64,000 bases of DNA from Stigmatella erecta (GCF_900111745.1 NZ_FOIJ01000003.1:372001-436000); one strand, 5' to 3'. Shown: positions 1-8,564, counted from the stretch's first letter. Notes: generated from the letters alone by a model not told the origin. A program made the numbers and translations.

Positions 1-405
1 GTGCGCCGAGTCCCGGCGCAGCCGCTCCAGGGGCTCGCGCACGTAGCGCGGCATCTTGTCCACCTCGCCAATGGCGTTGAGGCGGATGCCGTTGTCGAGG
101 ATCTCCGAGTACTCGCTCTCCAGGAACTCGCGCAGCAGGTCCATGAGCCCGGCCACCTCCTCGGCGGGGCGGGCCCAGTTCTGCGAGGAGAAGGCGTAGA
201 GCGTCAGCGCGGAGATGCCCACGCGGCGCGCGGTGCGCGTCACCTCCCGCACGCTGGCGGAGCCCTCGCGGTGGCCCTCCAGACGGGGCAGGCCGCGAAC
301 CTCCGCCCACCGGCCATTGCCGTCCATGATGATGCCCACGTGGCGGGGCAGAGGCCGGGTCTTGACCTGATGTTCGAGCGCGCTGGCGACCGAGGGGCGT
401 TCCAT
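1..405 (-). CDS. uppS: Isoprenyl transferase (undecaprenyl-diphosphate synthase), C-terminus beyond the window
   Basis: Adds isopentenyl units in cis to farnesyl diphosphate to make the C55 carrier lipid for peptidoglycan and surface polysaccharides; cytosolic. Reading the minus strand from the ATG at 405 gives 135 codons without a stop. Near the start is the family signature [17 protein letters not shown], whose Asp is the catalytic/Mg-binding residue, then [14 protein letters not shown], which matches the conserved FSTENW-type segment. The rest of the protein (about 110 residues, including the RxxG..R region) lies left of base 1. An AAGGTG about 10 bases before the ATG supports this start; an in-frame GTG four codons upstream is the alternative. 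It is divergent from the kinase gene, with 162 bp between the starts. The family call is certain; the gene is only partly visible. Confidence 0.93.
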   Translation of the reverse strand, partial: MERPSVASALEHQVKTRPLPRHVGIIMDGNGRWAEVRGLPRLEGHREGSASVREVTRTARRVGISALTLYAFSSQNWARPAEEVAGLMDLLREFLESEYSEILDNGIRLNAIGEVDKMPRYVREPLERLRRDSAH

Positions 406-526
406 GAAGCGCCGCACCTTAGAGGCCCCGCCGGGCGCCGTCCACGGGCGTGTGCGTCCCCTGTCTCCCCTTGGACCCTGATTGGCTGCCTGGCCAGGGG
501 TGGGTATGGGTTCACTCCCAGCTTGT

Positions 527-556
527 TTGACCCTGGAGCAACCTGCTCCGTAGGAT
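527..556 (+). promoter_or_regulatory. Candidate housekeeping promoter of the kinase gene with a palindrome in its spacer
   Basis: TTGACC at 527-532 (5 of 6 to TTGACA), an 18 bp spacer, then TAGGAT at 551-556 (4 of 6 to TATAAT). Transcription would start near 563, about 5 bases before the ATG at 568, so the mRNA would be leaderless or nearly so. This fits the lack of a Shine-Dalgarno sequence there. The spacer holds a perfect inverted repeat, GGAGCA-ACC-TGCTCC (535-549), placed where a repressor would block RNA polymerase. Read by eye only. Confidence 0.45.
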
Positions 557-567
557 CTGCCCCGCTC

Positions 568-1707
568 ATGCCCCCCAAGCTGATTGGTCCCTACCGCGTC
601 ATGGACACGCTTGGCAGCGGAGGGGTGGGGACCGTGTACCGGGCCCTGGACCGCCGCACCAACGATACCGTGGCCCTCAAGCTGCTGTCGGCGGCGCCTG
701 CCCTGGATGCCCGGGCGGCCCTGCGGCTGGCGCGAGAGTACGAGACGCTCGCGGAGCTGGCCCACCCCAACGTCGTGAAGGTGTTCGACGTGGGCGTCTT
801 TCAGGGCTATCCCTACCTCGTGATGGAACTCATCGAGGGGCTCACCCTCCGGCACTACCTGGACCTGCGCGGCAGTGACATCCACTCGCCCTCGGGCTCG
901 TACTCCGGGCCGCGCCTCCGCGCCCTGCCCCTCGACGATGACGACTCGGACTCGTGGGGAGAGGAGGCGGACTCGGACGACGGCGAGTCCCCGTTCAACC
1001 TGGCGGCCTTCAGCGAGGAGGAGCCCAGCGAGGACATCAGCCTGCAAGCGGGCACCGGGCCCGTGCGGGCACTGGCGGATGCCGCGGACGAGCCGGACAC
1101 GGACGGCCCGCCGGAGCCCCAGGTCCCCGCCGCGCCGCACGCGGATCCCAAGGTCCAGCTCGTGGAGCGCCGCATCCAGGAGGCCCGCACGGACGAGCTG
1201 AACCGGCCCGAGCGCATGGGCCGGCTCAAGGACGCCATGCTCCAGGTGTGCGAGGCGCTGGCGTACATCCACGGCCACGGCCTGGTGCACCGCGACCTCA
1301 AGCCCTCCAACATCATGGTGGACGAGGACCGGCAGGTGCGGCTGATGGACTTCGGGCTCGCCAAGTTCCTGGCGGACGACGCGGGCCTCACCGGCGATGG
1401 GCGCTTCGTGGGCACCTTCCGGTACATGTCCCCGGAGCAGATTCTCGGCGAGCCGCTGGATGCGCGGGCGGACCTCTACAGCCTGGGCGTCATCCTGTAC
1501 GAGCTGCTCAGCGGCCGGCCGCCCTTCGACGCGAAGACGCCCAGCCAGCTCTGGCAGCAGGTGCTGGAGGTGGAGCCCGCCCCCGTCCTGGCCATCAACC
1601 TGAAAGGAGACCCTCAGCTGGCGCGCGTGGCGCACCGGCTCCTGCGCAAGGAGCTGGATGACCGCTACCAGACGGCCGAGGAAGTCTACGAGGCGCTCGC
1701 CGAGTGA
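568..1707 (+). CDS. Soluble Hanks-type Ser/Thr protein kinase with an acidic insertion between the lobes
   Basis: 379 residues. Phosphorylates Ser/Thr of unknown partners; no membrane segment or sensor domain, so cytosolic. Kinase elements in order: glycine loop [12 protein letters not shown] (15-26), VALK lysine (38), catalytic loop HRDLKPSN (241-248), DFG (261-263), SPE in place of APE (288-290), and the [20 protein letters not shown] helix region (301-320). All catalytic residues are present. Unusually, about 110 residues (roughly 102-213), rich in Asp/Glu/Ser/Pro, separate the hinge strand ([11 protein letters not shown]) from the helix leading to the HRD loop. The remaining kinase core is of normal size. 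The ATG at 568 was chosen because it immediately precedes the conserved [12 protein letters not shown] start. The stop overlaps the next start (GTGA), so the RluA-type gene is probably translationally coupled. Confidence 0.93.
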   Translation: MPPKLIGPYRVMDTLGSGGVGTVYRALDRRTNDTVALKLLSAAPALDARAALRLAREYETLAELAHPNVVKVFDVGVFQGYPYLVMELIEGLTLRHYLDLRGSDIHSPSGSYSGPRLRALPLDDDDSDSWGEEADSDDGESPFNLAAFSEEEPSEDISLQAGTGPVRALADAADEPDTDGPPEPQVPAAPHADPKVQLVERRIQEARTDELNRPERMGRLKDAMLQVCEALAYIHGHGLVHRDLKPSNIMVDEDRQVRLMDFGLAKFLADDAGLTGDGRFVGTFRYMSPEQILGEPLDARADLYSLGVILYELLSGRPPFDAKTPSQLWQQVLEVEPAPVLAINLKGDPQLARVAHRLLRKELDDRYQTAEEVYEALAE

Positions 1708-2648
1708 ACTCCCCCACCACGCATACGCTCACCGTGGACGCCGCGAAGGCAGGCCAGCGCGTCGACCTCTTCATCGGCGAGGCCCTGGGCCTCTCTCGCG
1801 CGAAGCTCAAGCGCCTCTTCGAGGAGGGCGCGGTGCGGGTGGACGGCCGCCCCGCGAAGAAGGGGCTCCTGGTCGCCGCGGGCCAGCACATCCTCGTGAA
1901 GTGGGAGGAGGAGAGCCGCGAGGCGGTGCCGGACGCGGACTTCCCGCTGGCGGTGCTGCACGAGGACGCGGCGCTGGTGGTGGTAGACAAGCCCGCGGGC
2001 CGCCCCTCGCACCCACTGAAGCCCGGGGAGACGGGCACGGTGGCCAACGCCCTCATCGCCCGCTACCCCGAGTGTGCCCAGGCCTCCGAGGACTCGCGCG
2101 AGGGCGGGCTGTGCCACCGGCTGGACATCGAGACGTCCGGGGTGCTGCTCGCCGCGCGCACGCGCGAGGCCTGGCAGCGCATGCGCACGGCCTTCAGCGG
2201 CCGCGAGGTGGACAAGCACTACGTGGCGCTCGTCACCGGCCCCCTGGCGGACGAGGGCGAAATCGAGCTGCCGCTGCGCCACCACCCCCGGCACCCGGAC
2301 CGGGTGGAGCCCGCGCTGCCGGGCGAGGAAGGGGCGCGCGAGGCGCACTCGCTGTTCCAGGTCCAGGCCCGCGCGGGGGACTTCAGCCTCGTGGAGGTGC
2401 GCATCCTCACCGGCGTGCTGCACCAGGTGCGCGCGCACCTGGCCGGCATCGGCGCGCCCCTCGTGGGGGACACGCTCTATGGCGGGCGCGAGGAGCCGGG
2501 CCTGTCCCGCTTCTTCCTGCACGCCCGGGCCCTGGGCTTCACCCACCCGGAGACGGGCCAGCGGCTCCAGGTGGAGAGCCCCCTGCCCCCGGAGCTCACC
2601 GCGGTGCTCCGCCAGCACGGCCTCTCAGGCGGAGGGCGGCCCGCGTAG
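1704..2648 (+). CDS. RluA-family 23S rRNA/tRNA pseudouridine synthase
   Basis: 314 residues. Isomerises specific uridines in structured RNA to pseudouridine. The N-terminus (about 15-75) is an S4 RNA-binding domain ([20 protein letters not shown], then [10 protein letters not shown]). The catalytic motif [16 protein letters not shown] carries the essential Asp, followed by KHYVALV and later the family element [18 protein letters not shown]. Length and order fit RluC/RluD-type enzymes, but the exact target uridine cannot be read from sequence. It starts at a GTG inside the kinase stop (GTGA overlap), so the two genes form an operon. The 3' end overlaps the convergent acyl-CoA ligase gene by 24 bp. 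Confidence 0.92.
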   Translation: MNSPTTHTLTVDAAKAGQRVDLFIGEALGLSRAKLKRLFEEGAVRVDGRPAKKGLLVAAGQHILVKWEEESREAVPDADFPLAVLHEDAALVVVDKPAGRPSHPLKPGETGTVANALIARYPECAQASEDSREGGLCHRLDIETSGVLLAARTREAWQRMRTAFSGREVDKHYVALVTGPLADEGEIELPLRHHPRHPDRVEPALPGEEGAREAHSLFQVQARAGDFSLVEVRILTGVLHQVRAHLAGIGAPLVGDTLYGGREEPGLSRFFLHARALGFTHPETGQRLQVESPLPPELTAVLRQHGLSGGGRPA

Positions 2649-4301
2649 CTCGCGGCGGAGAATCTTCCCCACGTTGCTCTTGGGCAGCTCCTGGCGGAAC
2701 TCCACCGAGCGGGGCCGCTTGTAGCCCGCGAGCTGCTCGCGGCAGAAGTCGAGCACCTGGGCCTCGGTGAGGGACGGGTCCTTCTTCACCACGAAGAGCT
2801 TCACGGCCTCGCCGGAGTGCGCGTCGGGCACGCCCACGGCGGCCGCCTCGAGGATGCCCGGGTGCATGGCGGCCACGCCCTCGATTTCGTTGGGATAGAC
2901 GTTGAAGCCCGAGACGAGAATCATGTCCTTCTTGCGGTCCACGATGCGGGTGTGGCCCCGCTCGTCCATGATGCCGATGTCGCCGGACTTGAAGAAGCCA
3001 TCGGGCGTCATGACCTGAGCCGTCTCATCCGGGCGCTTCCAGTAGCCCGCCATCACCTGCGGCCCCCGGATACAGATTTCCCCGGGCTGGCCCAGGGGCA
3101 CTTCCTTGCCCTCGTCGTCCCGGATGGAGAGCTCCGTGGACGGCATGGGCAGCCCGATGGTCCCGGAGTACTCCGTGGCATCCGGCAAGTTGCTGGTCAC
3201 CACGGGCGAGGTCTCCGACAGGCCATACCCCTCGATGAGGGGCACGCGCGTCAGGGCGATCCACTTCTCGGCGACCGCCTGTTGCACGGCCATGCCGCCG
3301 CCGTTGGCGATCATCAAATGGGTGAAGTCGAGCTTGTGGAAGTCCGGGTGATGGAGCAGCGCGTTGTAGAGCGTGTTGACGGCGGGCAGGACGTGGAAGG
3401 GCTGCTGGGACAGCGTCTTCACGAAGCCAGGAATGTCGCGGGGGTTGGGAATGAGGATGATCAGCGCCCCCAGGCGGATGCCCATCAGCCCGCAGACGGT
3501 GAGCGCGAAGATGTGATACATCGGCAGCGCGCAGACGAAGTGGAGCTGCTTCACGCCCTTGCGCTGGAAGGTGGGCTGGCTCCACGCATCCACCTGCAAG
3601 ATGTTGGCAATCACGTTGCGGTGCAGCAGCGTGGCGCCCTTGACGACCCCGGTGGTGCCCCCGGTGTATTGCAGGAAGGCCACGTCCTCCCGCGAGGTCT
3701 GCACGGGCGCCAGCGTCAGGGATTGCCCTTCCGCCAGCACGCGCTTGAACGGCACGGCGCCGGGCAGCTGGAAGGGGGGCACCATCTTCTTGACCTTGCG
3801 CACCACGGTGTTGACGAGCAGCCCCTTCAGGGTGCCCAGCAGGTCTCCCATCGTGGCCACCACCACGTGCTGGACGGCCGTGCGCGCCAGCACCTGCTGC
3901 AAGGTGACGGCGAAGTTCTCCAGGATGAAGAGGGCCTGGGCCCCGCTGTCCTTGAGCTGGTGCTCCAGCTCGCGGGGCGTGTAGAGCGGGTTGACGTTCA
4001 CCACCACGTAGCCCGCGCGCAGGATCGCCGCGACGCACACCGGATACTGCAACACATTGGGCATCATGACGGCGACGGTGGCGCCCCGCGGCAGCCCCCG
4101 CGCCTGCAACCACGCCCCCACCTGGCGCGACAGCCCGTCGAGCTCGCGGTAGGTAAGGGTGTGGCCCATGCACTTGAACGCGGGGCGATCGGCGAACTTG
4201 CGGAAGGACTCCTCCAGCAGGTGGGTCAACGACGGGTACTGCCGGTCATCGATTTCCGCCGGAATCCCCGGGGGGTAGTGCTTGAGCCAGATCTTCTCCA
4301 T
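2625..4301 (-). CDS. fadD: Long-chain fatty-acid--CoA ligase
   Basis: 558 residues from the ATG at 4301. Activates fatty acids through an acyl-AMP intermediate to acyl-CoA for beta-oxidation or lipid synthesis; probably associated with the inner membrane. ANL-superfamily motifs are all present: the AMP-binding loop YTGGTTGVVKGA, the adenine-site motif EGYGLSETSPV, SGDIGIMDERG, the hinge region RIVDRKKDMILVSGFNVYP, and the C-terminal catalytic lysine in [14 protein letters not shown]. The N-terminal MEKIWLKHYPPGIPAEI is typical of FadD, so this start was chosen over one 30 codons further upstream. The 3' end overlaps the RluA-type gene on the other strand. Several FadD paralogues are usual in myxobacteria, so the symbol denotes the family, not one-to-one orthology. 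Confidence 0.93.
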   Translation of the reverse strand: MEKIWLKHYPPGIPAEIDDRQYPSLTHLLEESFRKFADRPAFKCMGHTLTYRELDGLSRQVGAWLQARGLPRGATVAVMMPNVLQYPVCVAAILRAGYVVVNVNPLYTPRELEHQLKDSGAQALFILENFAVTLQQVLARTAVQHVVVATMGDLLGTLKGLLVNTVVRKVKKMVPPFQLPGAVPFKRVLAEGQSLTLAPVQTSREDVAFLQYTGGTTGVVKGATLLHRNVIANILQVDAWSQPTFQRKGVKQLHFVCALPMYHIFALTVCGLMGIRLGALIILIPNPRDIPGFVKTLSQQPFHVLPAVNTLYNALLHHPDFHKLDFTHLMIANGGGMAVQQAVAEKWIALTRVPLIEGYGLSETSPVVTSNLPDATEYSGTIGLPMPSTELSIRDDEGKEVPLGQPGEICIRGPQVMAGYWKRPDETAQVMTPDGFFKSGDIGIMDERGHTRIVDRKKDMILVSGFNVYPNEIEGVAAMHPGILEAAAVGVPDAHSGEAVKLFVVKKDPSLTEAQVLDFCREQLAGYKRPRSVEFRQELPKSNVGKILRRELRGPPSA

Positions 4302-4344
4302 ACGCGCGATTGCCTCGCCAGCCGAAGGTGCCGCCCCGACGATA

Positions 4345-4458
4345 CTACTCGCCCATCCCCTTGAGGATGACCCGCTTGCGGCGTTGGCCATCGAACTCGG
4401 CGTGGAACACCTGTTGCCAGGAGCCCAATCCCAGCCTCCCTGCGGTGAGGGGCTTCAT
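4345..4458 (-). pseudogene. Remnant of a YjbQ (UPF0047) family gene, 3' end only
   Basis: The minus strand encodes 37 residues ending [16 protein letters not shown], then [12 protein letters not shown] and a stop. This matches my knowledge of the C-terminus of YjbQ/UPF0047 proteins (GTWQ.I...EFDGPR.R.V....G). Family members are about 130-140 residues, so some 100 residues are missing. An in-frame TGA lies five codons upstream of the first ATG, and dinB begins on the other strand about 30 bases beyond it. The rest of the gene was therefore lost, probably by a deletion or rearrangement that brought dinB here. The alternative, a functional micropeptide, is less likely. Confidence 0.55.
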
Positions 4459-4490
4459 TCCCACGCTCCGTCAGGAGGGTCCGCTACAGT

Positions 4491-5690
4491 GTGAACCCCA
4501 TGCGCGCCATCATCCACGTCGATATGGACGCCTTCTATGCGTCCGTGGAGCAGCGGGACAACCCGTCCCTGCGGGGCAAGCCGGTGATTGTCGGCGGGCA
4601 CGCCCAGCGGGGCGTGGTCGTCGCCGCCTCGTACGAGGTGCGCCCCTTCGGCGTCCGCAGCGCGATGCCCATGGCCCGCGCCGTGAAGCTCGCCCCGCAT
4701 GCCCTGGTCGTCCGGCCCCGCTTCGCCGCCTACGCCGAGGCCAGCGAGCAGGTGTTCGCCATCTTCGAGCGGTACACCCCCCTCATCGAGCCGCTCTCGC
4801 TCGACGAGGCCTTCCTGGATGTCACCTCCTCCGTGGGGCTGTTCGGCGCGCCCGCGGACATCGCCCGCCGCATCCGCAAGGAGATCGCCGCCGAGCTGAG
4901 CCTGCCCGCCTCGGCGGGCATCGCCGGGGTGAAGTTCGTGGCGAAGATCGCCTCGGATCTCGCCAAGCCCAATGGCCAGCGCGAGGTAAAGCCCCACGAG
5001 ATGGTGGCCTTCCTGGCGGGCCTGCCCCTCTCACGCCTCTGGGGCGTGGGCCCGAAGACCGAGGAGGAGCTGACGCGCGCGGGGCTGAAGACCATTGGCG
5101 ATGTGGCCTCGCGCGACGTGGAGTGGCTGGAAGCGCGCCTGGGCAGCCAGGGGCGCCACCTCTGGGAGCTGGCCCAGGGGAATGATCCCCGCGAGGTCGT
5201 CCCGGACCGGGCCGCCAAGAGCGTGGGCGCCGAGGACACCTTCGAAGAGGACCTGACGGGCATGGACCTGCTGCGCCCCCACGTGCACGCCCAGGCGCTG
5301 CGCGTGGCCCGGCGCCTGCGCAAGGCGGGTGTGAAGGGGCGCGTCATCCAGCTCAAGCTGAAGTTCTCGGACTTCAGCCTCATCACCCGGCGCACCACCC
5401 TGCCCGCCCCCACGGACGATGGGCAGATGCTCTACCGGGCCGCCCTGGAGCTGCTGGAGCGCTCCCACGCGGACCGCCCCATCCGGCTCACGGGCGTGTC
5501 GGTGCAGTCCCTCGACGAACAGGAGCCGCAGCAGCTGGGCCTCTTCTCCGCCCCCCCGCCCCGCAGCGCGAAGCTGAACGCGGTGCTGGACCGCATCACC
5601 GAGCGCTTCGGCACCAAGGCCATCACCACCGCGGACATCGCCGGACACGGCGCCGAGGAGGAAGACGGAAATCCCGGCAAGCGGCATTGA
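4491..5690 (+). CDS. dinB: DNA polymerase IV (Y-family translesion polymerase)
   Basis: 399 residues. Error-prone synthesis across damaged bases. Catalytic motifs are intact: HVDMDAFYASVEQ at the N-terminus (first metal-binding Asp) and SLDEAFLDVT (the Asp-Glu pair). They are followed by the helix-hairpin-helix thumb region (LWGVGPKTEEELTRAG) and a little-finger domain. The C-terminus after about 345 (QLGLFSAPPPRSAKLN) has the QLxLF-type element known in this family as a beta-clamp binding peptide. The GTG at 4491 is preferred over the ATG at 4500 because AGGAGG at 4473-4478 is 12 bases before the GTG and 21 before the ATG. I see no clear LexA box upstream. The stop codon lies inside the left arm of the 5687-5720 repeat. 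Confidence 0.95.
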   Translation: MNPMRAIIHVDMDAFYASVEQRDNPSLRGKPVIVGGHAQRGVVVAASYEVRPFGVRSAMPMARAVKLAPHALVVRPRFAAYAEASEQVFAIFERYTPLIEPLSLDEAFLDVTSSVGLFGAPADIARRIRKEIAAELSLPASAGIAGVKFVAKIASDLAKPNGQREVKPHEMVAFLAGLPLSRLWGVGPKTEEELTRAGLKTIGDVASRDVEWLEARLGSQGRHLWELAQGNDPREVVPDRAAKSVGAEDTFEEDLTGMDLLRPHVHAQALRVARRLRKAGVKGRVIQLKLKFSDFSLITRRTTLPAPTDDGQMLYRAALELLERSHADRPIRLTGVSVQSLDEQEPQQLGLFSAPPPRSAKLNAVLDRITERFGTKAITTADIAGHGAEEEDGNPGKRH

Positions 5691-5720
5691 CACGTCATCC
5701 GGGCGCCATTGACGTGTCAA
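5687..5720. repeat. Inverted repeat of two TGACNNGTCA palindromes after dinB
   Basis: TTGACACGTCA (5687-5697) and TGACGTGTCAA (5710-5720) are perfect reverse complements separated by 12 bases. Each arm contains a near-palindrome, TGAC-NN-GTCA, with centres 22 bp apart (about two helical turns). It could be the dinB terminator (11 bp stem, but no U-run) or a double operator for the divergent side of the mscS promoter region. The half-site symmetry within each arm favours protein binding. Confidence 0.5.
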
Positions 5721-5846
5721 AAGGGTGCGCTGACATCCTGGCGAAGGCCGTATCCGAGGCAGTCCCCTCCCGGCACCGGATTTGCTAAATGAGCACGGAC
5801 CGTCTGGCCCCTGTGCTCTCCAGGCGGAGAACAGAAGGTTTCGATC

Positions 5847-6665
5847 GTGGAAGCGCTCCTTGCCCAGCTCCAGACCCTCGCGGTCGCGGAGGCCGTTCCT
5901 TTCCTGCTCAAGCTGTGTGGTGCCATTGCCCTGTGGTTCGCGGGGCGCACCCTCATCAACGGTTTCCGGCGCGTGCTGCAGCTCACGATGCAGCGCCGGA
6001 AGATCGACTCCACGTTGATCCGCTACGTCGAGTCCTTGTTCTCCGGCGCCCTCACCATTCTCCTGCTGCTGTCACTGCTGGGGCTGATCGGCGTCGAGAC
6101 CACGTCCTTCGCGGCCCTGCTGGCCGCGGCGGGCATCGCCATCGGCTCCGCCTGGGCGGGGCTGCTGTCCAACTTCGCCGCGGGCGTCTTCCTGCTCGTG
6201 CTCCGGCCCTTCCGGGTAGGGGATGAAATCAACGCGGGCGGCGTCACGGGGCTCGTGCAGGAGATTGGCCTGTTCGTGACGTCCATCGACACGGCCGACA
6301 AGCTGCGCATCGTCGTCGGCAACAGCAAAGTGCTGGGCGACAACATCACCAACTACGCCCACCACCCCCACCGGCAGCTCACCTTCAAGGTCCCCCTGAT
6401 GTATGGGATTGATCTGCCGGAGTTCCGGCGCCTGCTGGAAGCCCAGGTGACGGCGATTCCCGGGGTGCTGGCGCAGCCGGGGCCTTCCTTCGAGATCGCC
6501 GAGTTCACCGTGAACGGCCCGGTGCTCGCGGTGCAGGCCTGGTGTGAGCACCGGGAAGCAGGCCCGGTGGGCGCGCGCCTGAGCCGCGCCATCCAGGAGA
6601 CCCTCACCACCGTGGGCTACCTCCCCGCCATCCAGTCGGGCTGGGGGGCCTCCAAGGCGGCTTAG
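5847..6665 (+). CDS. mscS: Small-conductance mechanosensitive channel, MscS family
   Basis: 272 residues, close to the length of E. coli MscS. A pressure-relief channel of the inner membrane that opens on osmotic downshock. Three hydrophobic helices: about 15-35, about 65-90 (ALTILLLLSLLGLIGVE) and the Ala/Gly-rich pore helix (SFAALLAAAGIAIGSAWAGL, then NFAAGVFLLVLRPF). After the pore comes the signature RVGDEINAGGVTGLVQEIGL and the cytoplasmic vestibule (NSKVLGDNITNYAHHPHR). The GTG start at 5847 has AGAAGG (5833-5838) 8 bases upstream. Single gene, converging with pcnB. Confidence 0.92.
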   Translation: MEALLAQLQTLAVAEAVPFLLKLCGAIALWFAGRTLINGFRRVLQLTMQRRKIDSTLIRYVESLFSGALTILLLLSLLGLIGVETTSFAALLAAAGIAIGSAWAGLLSNFAAGVFLLVLRPFRVGDEINAGGVTGLVQEIGLFVTSIDTADKLRIVVGNSKVLGDNITNYAHHPHRQLTFKVPLMYGIDLPEFRRLLEAQVTAIPGVLAQPGPSFEIAEFTVNGPVLAVQAWCEHREAGPVGARLSRAIQETLTTVGYLPAIQSGWGASKAA

Positions 6666-6671
6666 CCGCCT
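6655..6671. terminator. Hairpin shared by the mscS and pcnB 3' ends
   Basis: AGGCGGC (6655-6661), loop TTA, GCCGCCT (6665-6671): a perfect 7 bp stem spanning the stop codons of two convergent genes. There is no U-run, as is usual in this window. Confidence 0.5.
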
Positions 6672-8389
6672 CAGGTGCTGGAGGACTCCGGCTCGAGCTC
6701 TTCCGAGTCCCCCTCCGGCTCACCGTCCGAGTCATCGTCCGAAGCCTCCGCCTCGGAGCCTTCCGCCAGGCCTGCCTCGGAGGAGGCGTCCGCGGCCCCG
6801 GGGCCCTCGGTGCCTCCGGACTTGCGGCCTCCCCTCCGGCGGCGGCGGCGGCGGCGCTTGCGGCCTGCCTCCACTTCCGCGGCAGAAGCCTCGGGGCGCG
6901 CCACGGGCACCTCGCCGCTCTTCCACGTGTTCAGGGCCTCGCTGAACTCCCCGGTGGCCTCCACGGACAGCTCGAAGACGGTGAGCGCCTCGCCGAACAG
7001 CGGGTGCCGGCGGAAGGCCGCGCCCCGGCGGCGGCGCTCCCCGGAGAGGGTGCGCTGGGCGAGCAGCAGCAACCGGCACCGCTCGGCGATCCGGCGCGGC
7101 AGCCGGGCGCTCTGCACGAAGCCCGCGAGCAGATCCTCGATGGACCGGGCGACCGAGGGCGGGGCGTCGGAGTTCTCGGACTCCTCGGGCGGCGGCGCCG
7201 CCCGGCTGATGGGCACCAGCAACGTGGCCAGCAGGATGGCGTCATCGAGCGGCTCGCCTTTCGCCACCCGCCGGTCCAGCGCCTCGGCGAAGGCGTAGAA
7301 GGTCCGCTCGTTCTCCCGGCTGCGCCGGATGTAGGCAGCCACGGGCGGCAGCAGGATCTTCAGCGCATCCAGCGCGTCGAGCAGCTTGAGGCTGGGGGCC
7401 GCCACCCCGCCCCGGATGAGGCGGAAGGTCTCCTCCAGCAGCCGGGCGGGTGCGCAGCGCGGCAGGTCCTCCACCGCGCCCTCCATGGCCGCGTAGGTGC
7501 GCGACTCGATGTCCAGGCCCAGCTTGCTCGCGAACCGCACCGCCCGGAGGATGCGCACCGGATCCTCGCGCATGCGGATCTCCGGATCGCCGATGGTGCG
7601 GATGTACCGCTCGTCGAGATCCCTCCGGCCACGCACGTAGTCGATCACCCGGCCTTCGGTGACGTCGTAGAACAGGCCGTTGATGGTGAAGTCGCGGCGG
7701 CGGGCGTCCTGCTCGGCGGTGCCGAAGACGTTGTCGTGGGTGATGAGCAGATCATCTCCCCCCTGGCCGTTGCCGTTCTCGGCCCCCTCCTCCTCGGTGG
7801 GCTCCACCATCAGCTCCGTGGGGTTGGCACGGAAGGTGGAGACCTCGATGATCTTCCCGCCCTTGAAGTACACGTGGGCCAGCCGGAACCGGCGCCCGAT
7901 GAGGCGGCAGTTGCGGAAGGTGGCGCGCACCTCGTTCGGGTGGGCGCTGGTGGCCACGTCGAAGTCCTTGGGCGTGCGGCCCAGGAGCAGATCCCGCACG
8001 CACCCGCCCACCAGGTAGGCCTGGTGGCCGTGCTGGTGCAGCCGGAGGACGACCTTGAGGGCGTCCGGGTCGAGCTTCAGGGGGTCAATCGCGGGGGGCT
8101 CGCCGGTGGGCGTGGTGGTCGGGGCCACCACCTCCGGCTCCGGGGGGGCGGCCTCGGCGGCCAGCGCTTCCGGAGGGGGCTCGGGGGGTTCGGCCCGTGG
8201 TTCCACGGGCTCGGTGGGCAGGGGCAGATCCAGGGATTCCGCCTGCAGCACAACATCAGACATGGGAAGGGCCTCGGTCGCGGGCTCGGAGACCGTCAGC
8301 ACCTCGGAAGAGGTGGCCTCGCGCGCGTTGTCGGGCGCAGGCAGGGACGGTCCATCGGCGGGCGGTGTTTCTGTCGAATCTCGCGTCAT
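6671..8389 (-). CDS. pcnB: Poly(A) polymerase / tRNA nucleotidyltransferase family protein with long disordered arms
   Basis: 572 residues. Class II nucleotidyltransferase adding 3' A tails (PcnB) or CCA. The catalytic head runs from about 115: AYLVGGCVRDLLLGRTPKDF with the metal-binding DFD just after, RRFRLAHVYF, the DARRRDFTINGLFYD motif, then the RNA-binding helices (RILRAVRFASKLGLDIE). PcnB is favoured over CCA-adding enzyme because of the C-terminal extension, which has a run of basic residues (RKRRRRRRRRGGRK) typical of PcnB RNA-binding tails, followed by an acidic Ser/Glu/Asp tail. The first about 110 residues are a Pro/Glu-rich low-complexity arm. An ATG further in could be the true start, but the GC and codon pattern stays coding-like to 8389. 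Monocistronic, convergent with mscS, divergent from the large subtilase. Confidence 0.85.
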   Translation of the reverse strand: MTRDSTETPPADGPSLPAPDNAREATSSEVLTVSEPATEALPMSDVVLQAESLDLPLPTEPVEPRAEPPEPPPEALAAEAAPPEPEVVAPTTTPTGEPPAIDPLKLDPDALKVVLRLHQHGHQAYLVGGCVRDLLLGRTPKDFDVATSAHPNEVRATFRNCRLIGRRFRLAHVYFKGGKIIEVSTFRANPTELMVEPTEEEGAENGNGQGGDDLLITHDNVFGTAEQDARRRDFTINGLFYDVTEGRVIDYVRGRRDLDERYIRTIGDPEIRMREDPVRILRAVRFASKLGLDIESRTYAAMEGAVEDLPRCAPARLLEETFRLIRGGVAAPSLKLLDALDALKILLPPVAAYIRRSRENERTFYAFAEALDRRVAKGEPLDDAILLATLLVPISRAAPPPEESENSDAPPSVARSIEDLLAGFVQSARLPRRIAERCRLLLLAQRTLSGERRRRGAAFRRHPLFGEALTVFELSVEATGEFSEALNTWKSGEVPVARPEASAAEVEAGRKRRRRRRRRGGRKSGGTEGPGAADASSEAGLAEGSEAEASDDDSDGEPEGDSEELEPESSST

Positions 8390-8407
8390 CGCGTTGCTGC
8401 CCCAGCA

Positions 8408-8436
8408 TTGGAGCTTTCGGGGCCCCCGTCTATACC
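8408..8436 (+). promoter_or_regulatory. Candidate promoter for the subtilase transcript
   Basis: TTGGAG (8408-8413), a 17 bp spacer, TATACC (8431-8436). The -10 matches 4 of 6 and the -35 only 3 of 6. If real, the subtilase mRNA has a leader of about 340 nt containing all the hairpins described next. Confidence 0.3.
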
Positions 8437-8564
8437 GAATCCGGGCCTGGAGGGGTGAAAAGGCCTCGGCTGCCCGTCCAGGAACGGGGCAACCTGGGCG
8501 CCCGAGGGGGGGCTGACACCGCCCCCTCCCCCCGCCAGGCCCCTACCCAAACGGGCCATTGTGC

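Noticed and set aside
2817-4364. Long open frame on the plus strand opposite the acyl-CoA ligase
   Set aside because: His/Arg/Asp-rich shadow of a high-GC gene; the minus strand carries every ANL motif.
5031-5720. Minus-strand frames opposite dinB
   Set aside because: Shadows of dinB, which has all Y-family polymerase motifs on the plus strand.
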